DNA from: Stentor roeselii
Lineage: Eukaryota > Ciliophora > Heterotrichea > Heterotrichida > Stentoridae
NCBI GenBank assembly: GCA_006503475.1
Contig: RSEH01000016.1
Span: 173,214-237,213, forward strand
Direction: 5' to 3'
DNA: 64,000 bases
Shown: piece after piece, positions 60,129-64,000 of the stretch
How positions within the stretch are numbered: position 1 is the stretch's first letter
Layout: the number at the start of each line of letters is the position of its first letter
Made by a program: the position numbers and the translations under genes
The notes under the pieces: model-generated
Database searches by the model: none
What the model was told of the DNA's origin: nothing
Seen by the model: the letters and a program-made list of their open reading frames with translations, nothing else

Positions 60129-60452
60129 ATGAAAACCGGTGGAAAAGGAGGTAAAGGTGGTAAAGGACTCGGAAAAGTTGGAGCAAAGAAGCGACATAGG
60201 AAGATCGCAAGAGAAAACATTCAGGGAATCACAAAGCCTGCAATCAGAAGACTCGCCAGAAGAGGAGGAGTCAAGAGACTTTCAGGCCTTGTTTATGACG
60301 AGACTAGAAATGTTCTTAAATCTTTCCTTGAAGGAATCGTTAGAGACGCTGTGACTTACACTGAACATGCCAGACGAAAGACCGTCACTGCTTTAGATGT
60401 TGTTTACGCTCTGAAGAGACAAGGAAGAACTCTTTACGGATTCGGAGGTTAA
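60129..60452 (+). CDS. H4: Histone H4
   Basis: Core nucleosome histone. 107 residues from the ATG at 60129 (TTTTATAATG); an upstream in-frame ATG at 60105 would add eight non-conserved residues. The fold region is conserved ([40 protein letters not shown], ending [10 protein letters not shown]). The tail is altered: [21 protein letters not shown] in place of [17 protein letters not shown], so Arg3 is lost and one extra GGK is present. No animal-type 3' stem-loop is evident after the stop. Confidence 0.97.
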   Translation: MKTGGKGGKGGKGLGKVGAKKRHRKIARENIQGITKPAIRRLARRGGVKRLSGLVYDETRNVLKSFLEGIVRDAVTYTEHARRKTVTALDVVYALKRQGRTLYGFGG

Positions 60453-60525
60453 TAAATTAACGAAATTTTTCTCGTATTTGGTTTAAAGTGTTATTTCACT
60501 TTATTTAGAAAAATTGATTAAATAT

Positions 60526-61464
60526 TCAGTGATCATTATCCAGCATCAGCTTTAATTTCTCAATTTTGCCATTTAATGACATGTCTGTCTTGGTAAAAGC
60601 TTTACACTTGACACAAAGTGCATCATTTCCTCTTACTTTTAAGTTGAGGTAGTCTCTTTGTAGTTCTGAGTATTTTTTCGTGATTTCTTTTACCTCCTTT
60701 TCACTTTCGAAACTATTAAAAAAAGTAGTTTCCGCCCTGCAGTTCTTGACTTCAGCCCTGGCAAGAGTATCTTCGAGTTGTTTCTTAAGAACATCGTTTT
60801 GTCTCTTCAAGGCCAAGTTCTCTTCCTGTGCCCTGGCCAAGTTCCTTTCATATTCCGCTTTGATCTGATTGACTTTTATCTTCAATTTCGCTTCATGTTC
60901 CTTTTCCACTAAAATAATTTCATTATGATAAAACTCTTCAATTTCCTTCACTTTATTCTTAGTCCCTTCACTGATCACTTCCCTACTCATTTCTAATTCT
61001 TTCATAATCTTCTGCTTCATATTATTCTTTTTCCTCATCAACTTCAAACGAAACTGCTTTTCCAGAAACTCTCTTTGTTTAAAAAGCTTTTCTGCCATAT
61101 CTCTACTGCTCATCAGGCAATAGTCTTCTTTAGGTTTTTTCGAGTGACTTCCTTCCATTCTAAGAAGTTTTACTTTAAGTCTTCCGATTTCTTTTTTACA
61201 ACTTTCAAGTTCCTCACAATAAGCAGATTTATTCGCTTTCCTTTTACGTGGCCTGTGAGGAAACCCTGAGGTTTCCAGGTACTCAGTTGAAGAGTTATCA
61301 GAAATTGACTGGTTTGTGTAAAAGCCAGCTGTTGGCTCTGAATGTTTCAGACGGTTGTGAAGTCCTCTATTCCGTGTAGGAGTTTTCATTTTCGGTATTG
61401 AAGGAGAAGTTAATTGTCTCGCGCTATTCGGTGATGAAGACGTTGGTGAGTAAATCTTTGTCAT
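60526..61464 (-). CDS. Hypothetical coiled-coil protein, 312 aa
   Basis: Ser/Pro-rich N-terminus (YSPTSSSPNSARQLTSP), then long coiled coil from about 80 to 285 (QFRLKLMRKKNNMKQKIMKE, EENLALKRQNDVLKKQLEDT). Two Cys (VKCKAF region) near the C-terminus. No known domain. Convergent with histone H4 (73 bp) and divergent from the TMBIM-like gene (143 bp). Likely cytoskeletal or basal-body type by composition only. Confidence 0.6.
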   Translation of the reverse strand: MTKIYSPTSSSPNSARQLTSPSIPKMKTPTRNRGLHNRLKHSEPTAGFYTNQSISDNSSTEYLETSGFPHRPRKRKANKSAYCEELESCKKEIGRLKVKLLRMEGSHSKKPKEDYCLMSSRDMAEKLFKQREFLEKQFRLKLMRKKNNMKQKIMKELEMSREVISEGTKNKVKEIEEFYHNEIILVEKEHEAKLKIKVNQIKAEYERNLARAQEENLALKRQNDVLKKQLEDTLARAEVKNCRAETTFFNSFESEKEVKEITKKYSELQRDYLNLKVRGNDALCVKCKAFTKTDMSLNGKIEKLKLMLDNDH

Positions 61465-61607
61465 ATCTTCTATCTTTCTACTTTCATACTAAATAAAAGG
61501 TACTCGTTTCAGAGATGATTTCAAAGTCTTTAAAATTTGTTCTTGGTCTAGTTTTTCTTTTGTTCTTTCCCTGCGAATCCGGCTGGCCATTTTATTTGAC
61601 TTAATAA

Positions 61608-62480
61608 ATGTCGAACAAAGTTGGAGACATCAGCAAGTCTTTATTTGAAAAGTTGAATAAAGAAATAGAAGATCACACAAAAACTGAAGGAAAAAAGATT
61701 ATTGATAAGCAGATTGAAGAAGGATTGAATAAGATGGATGATGAGTCAGATTCTAGAGTAAGGTCTTTGAGAGATAAGGTAAAACGAGGGATTTTAAGGT
61801 ACCAGCTGAATCTTCAAGCGACTGTTTTGTTTTTGTTGTGCCTTCAGTTGAGTATTAGTTTTGTCTTGTTGCTGCTGATGTATTTTTTTTCTTTTATTCT
61901 TGCCTTGCTGCTTATTTGGGTGTTGATGTTCGTTGGATGCGTTTATTGTGGGTCTTATTGTCTCATTTCGCGATATCCGAATAGGTTTAAAAAGTCGTCT
62001 TCGACTTTTGTGATGTGCTTTGTTTTAGCTGTTTGTGAAGGGATTGTCTTGTGCTTTATGTCGATGACTATTTCTACTATGGTCTTTCTTATTGAAGTCT
62101 CTATGATTATTGTTTCTTTGTTTATGGCTTCTTTGTTGGCTAAGTGTTTAAAGGCGAAATACAAGAAAAGCTCTGGACTTATGATGGCTCTTATCACCAC
62201 TTGGTCTATTTATATCATTTTCTTCTTTGTTGCAAAAAGTGAACGGGTTTGGACTGCTGTTTGCACTTTACTCTTGTCGGCTTATGAATGGTTCTTGGTA
62301 TTTAAAGTTGATGATGTTATCAAGGAATTAGAGGAAAATATGGAAGAGGATCGGTTTCAGACTGGACTTTATGCGAGTTTACTTATTTTTAAGGCTAAAA
62401 TCGACCTTTTTGTGATGATCGGGAAAATGATTTCGGAAAAATGCTGTAAGAAACAACCTCCTCCTGAAAGTAATGTGTAA
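61608..62480 (+). CDS. TMBIM/Bax-inhibitor-1-like membrane protein
   Basis: 290 residues. Charged N-terminus, then seven hydrophobic segments from about residue 70. The order of features matches the TMBIM family: a first span preceded by a basic helix (LRYQLNLQATVLFLLCLQLS), AVCEGIVLCFMSM in the place of the family's AEG motif, and a last pair LLLSAYEWFLVFKVDD and YASLLIFKAKIDLF echoing YDTQ... and ALNLYLDIINLF. The conserved Asp pattern of the pH sensor is only partly kept. Family members leak calcium from the ER or Golgi. A diverged member is the best guess; a lineage-specific seven-span protein is possible. Confidence 0.6.
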   Translation: MSNKVGDISKSLFEKLNKEIEDHTKTEGKKIIDKQIEEGLNKMDDESDSRVRSLRDKVKRGILRYQLNLQATVLFLLCLQLSISFVLLLLMYFFSFILALLLIWVLMFVGCVYCGSYCLISRYPNRFKKSSSTFVMCFVLAVCEGIVLCFMSMTISTMVFLIEVSMIIVSLFMASLLAKCLKAKYKKSSGLMMALITTWSIYIIFFFVAKSERVWTAVCTLLLSAYEWFLVFKVDDVIKELEENMEEDRFQTGLYASLLIFKAKIDLFVMIGKMISEKCCKKQPPPESNV

Positions 62481-62514
62481 GAAATAGAATTAAGATTTAA
62501 TGGATGGAATATAA

Positions 62515-62709
62515 ATGGGTTGCGTTAATTCTAATAGAAGGGTAAAGAAAAAGATTGAGGATTTAAAAGTCATTACGAATAGTAGTCCGGATTTTCTACT
62601 CAAGGTCAAACAGCTAGCCTTATGTAAAGAGAGGAAAGGAAATCTTAATACTATTTTCGAAGCTAGGTCATTTTTGGAGGCTTCTTATAGCCAAGATAAT
62701 AATTGTTAG
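62515..62709 (+). CDS. Small predicted N-acylated protein, 64 aa
   Basis: MGCVNSNRRVKKKIEDLKVI start: Gly2/Cys3 fit myristoylation and palmitoylation, with a following basic patch as in membrane-anchored peptides. The start context TATAAATG and the clean TAG stop support a real gene despite the small size. No domain recognised. Lies 34 bp after the TMBIM-like gene in the same direction. Confidence 0.5.
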   Translation: MGCVNSNRRVKKKIEDLKVITNSSPDFLLKVKQLALCKERKGNLNTIFEARSFLEASYSQDNNC

Positions 62710-63396
62710 AAGAATAAGCCTTTGAATTATTGTAAAAATTTGTATAAAATTGTGTTGAGTGTGTTGATATAAGATTTAATTTTTAAGAACAGAAAATTGA
62801 TTCCATTATTTGTTATAGGAGATGAATTTCATATTTTTTCAAATATGTTGAGGGTAATTTTTGGCTTTCAAGTTTAAACTATATCTTTATAACTGCATTT
62901 GACACTGGTTAAATTAGCTGCACAAGATTAAGTATTAATATGAATTATAAAATCATCTGGTAATGAATTAACTAAAATTTATAGATAAGTGTTTATTGAA
63001 CTATAGTGAAGCCTAGATGTGATTAATTTATTAGTGTAAATAAAATGAACACTAATACATTATTGATGAAAGATATAAATATCGTTACTAAAGTGCGAAA
63101 AATCTTATAAACCTTTACCAACAAACTATCAAATTTACAAAACAATCAATATATCATGTAATCCATTTCAATTAATTTTCCAAATTTACAAATAATCACA
63201 AAATAATGCAAATTATCTCCAAACCATCCTCCCAACCCTAGATCACTATCGATTATTTCAACAAACACTCCAAAAACCATCAAATCAATAAAAATTTCAA
63301 TAATTTCAACAATTCAAAATAAAAAATCTCATAAAAAAACCAATCAGTTCAAAATATTTAAACTTAAAAGCTCAACCTCTAACATAAATCTAATCT
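62710..63396. other. AT-rich intergenic region
   Basis: About 690 bp between convergent genes. The left part is G/T/A-rich and the right part (from about 63100) is A/C-rich on the plus strand, another strand-composition switch. No ORF or RNA gene seen. Confidence 0.5.
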
Positions 63397-63984
63397 CTAA
63401 TCAAAAATTTCAGTTATATCAGGTTTTTCCGTATAATAATATTTCCACCCAGCCAGCATTTTATCACTAAGCCCCAACAAGATAGCAACAGCTTTATGAT
63501 TTCCAGCTTCATTGATAACTTCAGCGACTTCTTTCTTCAAGTCAATACTGATACTTCCATTATTTCTAATTTTATACTCTTCAATCTTTTTCTTCAAATT
63601 TTCACACTTTTCCTGCAGTCCTCCGCTGAGAGTATTCAAAAGAGTATCTCTTGAATTTAAGACTTTTCCTCGATTTCTCTTCTTGGGGAATTTTTTGTCT
63701 TTGATTATTCCTCCAACTATTCCTTTAGCTGCTTTTTTCGAGTAGTAACTCGGGTCTGACTTTAAAGTTCTTGACCATTCACGGATCTGATCTGCTGACA
63801 CGTGAAGAACGTCCATCAGAATGTCTAGTCCTCCGTGTTCCATGAAGATTTTCGCTGCTTCTTCTCTGATTGAAGGAGGAATTAGTTTGGATTTTATTAA
63901 GCCTCCTCGGTTTATTGATAAGACTGCCTCACGGAATAGTTTTAGCTTTTTTACTAGGTCTTTAACGATTGGGTTTTCTGACAT
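63397..63984 (-). CDS. Hypothetical protein with duplicated helix-turn-helix-like unit
   Basis: 195 residues. Two segments align by eye: IPPSIREEAAKIFMEHGGLD + ILMDVLHVSADQIREWSR (about 36-75) and ISIDLKKEVAEVINEAGNHK + AVAILLGLSDKMLAGWKYYY (about 146-185). Each has two or three helices ending in a Trp-containing recognition-like helix (pattern G-x-x-x-A/I-x-x-L-G/H-V/L-S-x-x-x-x-x-W), like HTH domains of transposases or homeo-like proteins. The middle is basic (KFPKKRNRGK). Possible DNA-binding protein. Start context TATAAATG; 16 bp remain to the window edge. Confidence 0.55.
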   Translation of the reverse strand: MSENPIVKDLVKKLKLFREAVLSINRGGLIKSKLIPPSIREEAAKIFMEHGGLDILMDVLHVSADQIREWSRTLKSDPSYYSKKAAKGIVGGIIKDKKFPKKRNRGKVLNSRDTLLNTLSGGLQEKCENLKKKIEEYKIRNNGSISIDLKKEVAEVINEAGNHKAVAILLGLSDKMLAGWKYYYTEKPDITEIFD

Positions 63985-64000
63985 TTATACTGGGGGTGCT

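Noticed and set aside
1-64000. tRNA, rRNA, CRISPR, IS or telomere repeats
   Set aside because: I looked for T-loop GGTTCRAANCC-like strings on both strands, CCCTAACA-type telomere repeats, spaced identical repeats and transposase motifs, and found none that hold up.

Overview
This window looks like macronuclear DNA of a heterotrich ciliate, most probably Stentor. It is AT-rich and gene-dense (about 43 protein genes). Eleven places carry introns of 15 nt (one of 16 nt), each bounded by GT...AG with an invariant A six bases from the 3' end. TAA, TAG and TGA all act as true stops (TGA ends the CDPK, the RING/TRAF-like gene and others), so the code is standard. That combination is known from Stentor and argues against Blepharisma or Condylostoma. 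The gene content is also ciliate: a PAS multi-span membrane protein, CDPK, Polo kinase, B-box/kelch proteins, P4-ATPase and axonemal proteins. No tRNA, rRNA, CRISPR, prokaryotic operon, transposase or telomere repeat was recognised.

Layout. 1-12.4 kb: a PAS membrane protein running off the left edge, a type I DnaJ with a heat-shock element at its start, an AT-rich gap, a RING/TRAF-like gene, an unknown gene, and a trypsin-like pseudoprotease fused to kelch repeats. 12.4-25 kb: a tightly packed run of a secreted protein, Polo-like kinase, LITAF protein, CDPK, P4-ATPase, an unknown membrane protein, asparagine synthetase and a B-box/kelch protein. 25-32.4 kb: enkurin, a COPI-associated/TVP15-like membrane protein, two small basic proteins (one CFAP97-like), a SPATA4-like CH-domain protein, actin-capping protein beta, a UBTD-type ubiquitin-like protein and a coiled-coil protein. 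32.6-37.3 kb: an AT-rich gene with a degenerate kinase-like end, a long AT-rich gap and a cyclin. 37.5-45.8 kb: a giant HUWE1/Tom1-type HECT ligase. 45.9-53.9 kb: minus-strand genes for a coiled coil, mitochondrial Cpn10, an UNC93-like membrane protein with three tiny introns, a very long repetitive coiled-coil/Cys-rich protein broken by a 1-nt frameshift, and a Rab. 54-64 kb: a coiled-coil protein, inositol polyphosphate kinase, B-box/kelch, C2H2 zinc finger, two disordered proteins, histone H4, a coiled coil, a TMBIM/BI-1-like membrane protein, a tiny acylated protein and a duplicated-HTH protein.

How it works together: there is no operon-like pathway. Themes are signalling (PLK, CDPK, PAS, Rab, inositol phosphate kinase), ubiquitin (HECT, UBTD, RING), membrane traffic (P4-ATPase, LITAF, COPI-associated, Rab) and cilia (enkurin, SPATA4-like and CFAP97-like genes lie within about 5 kb). 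The main structural signals are minimal introns; convergent genes whose stop codons touch or overlap (twice inside a shared TTAA); divergent genes separated by only 37-69 bp; a recurrent TATAAATG start context; and abrupt sub-gene flips of strand composition between G/T-rich and A/C-rich blocks. I did not find a clear new multi-gene system.
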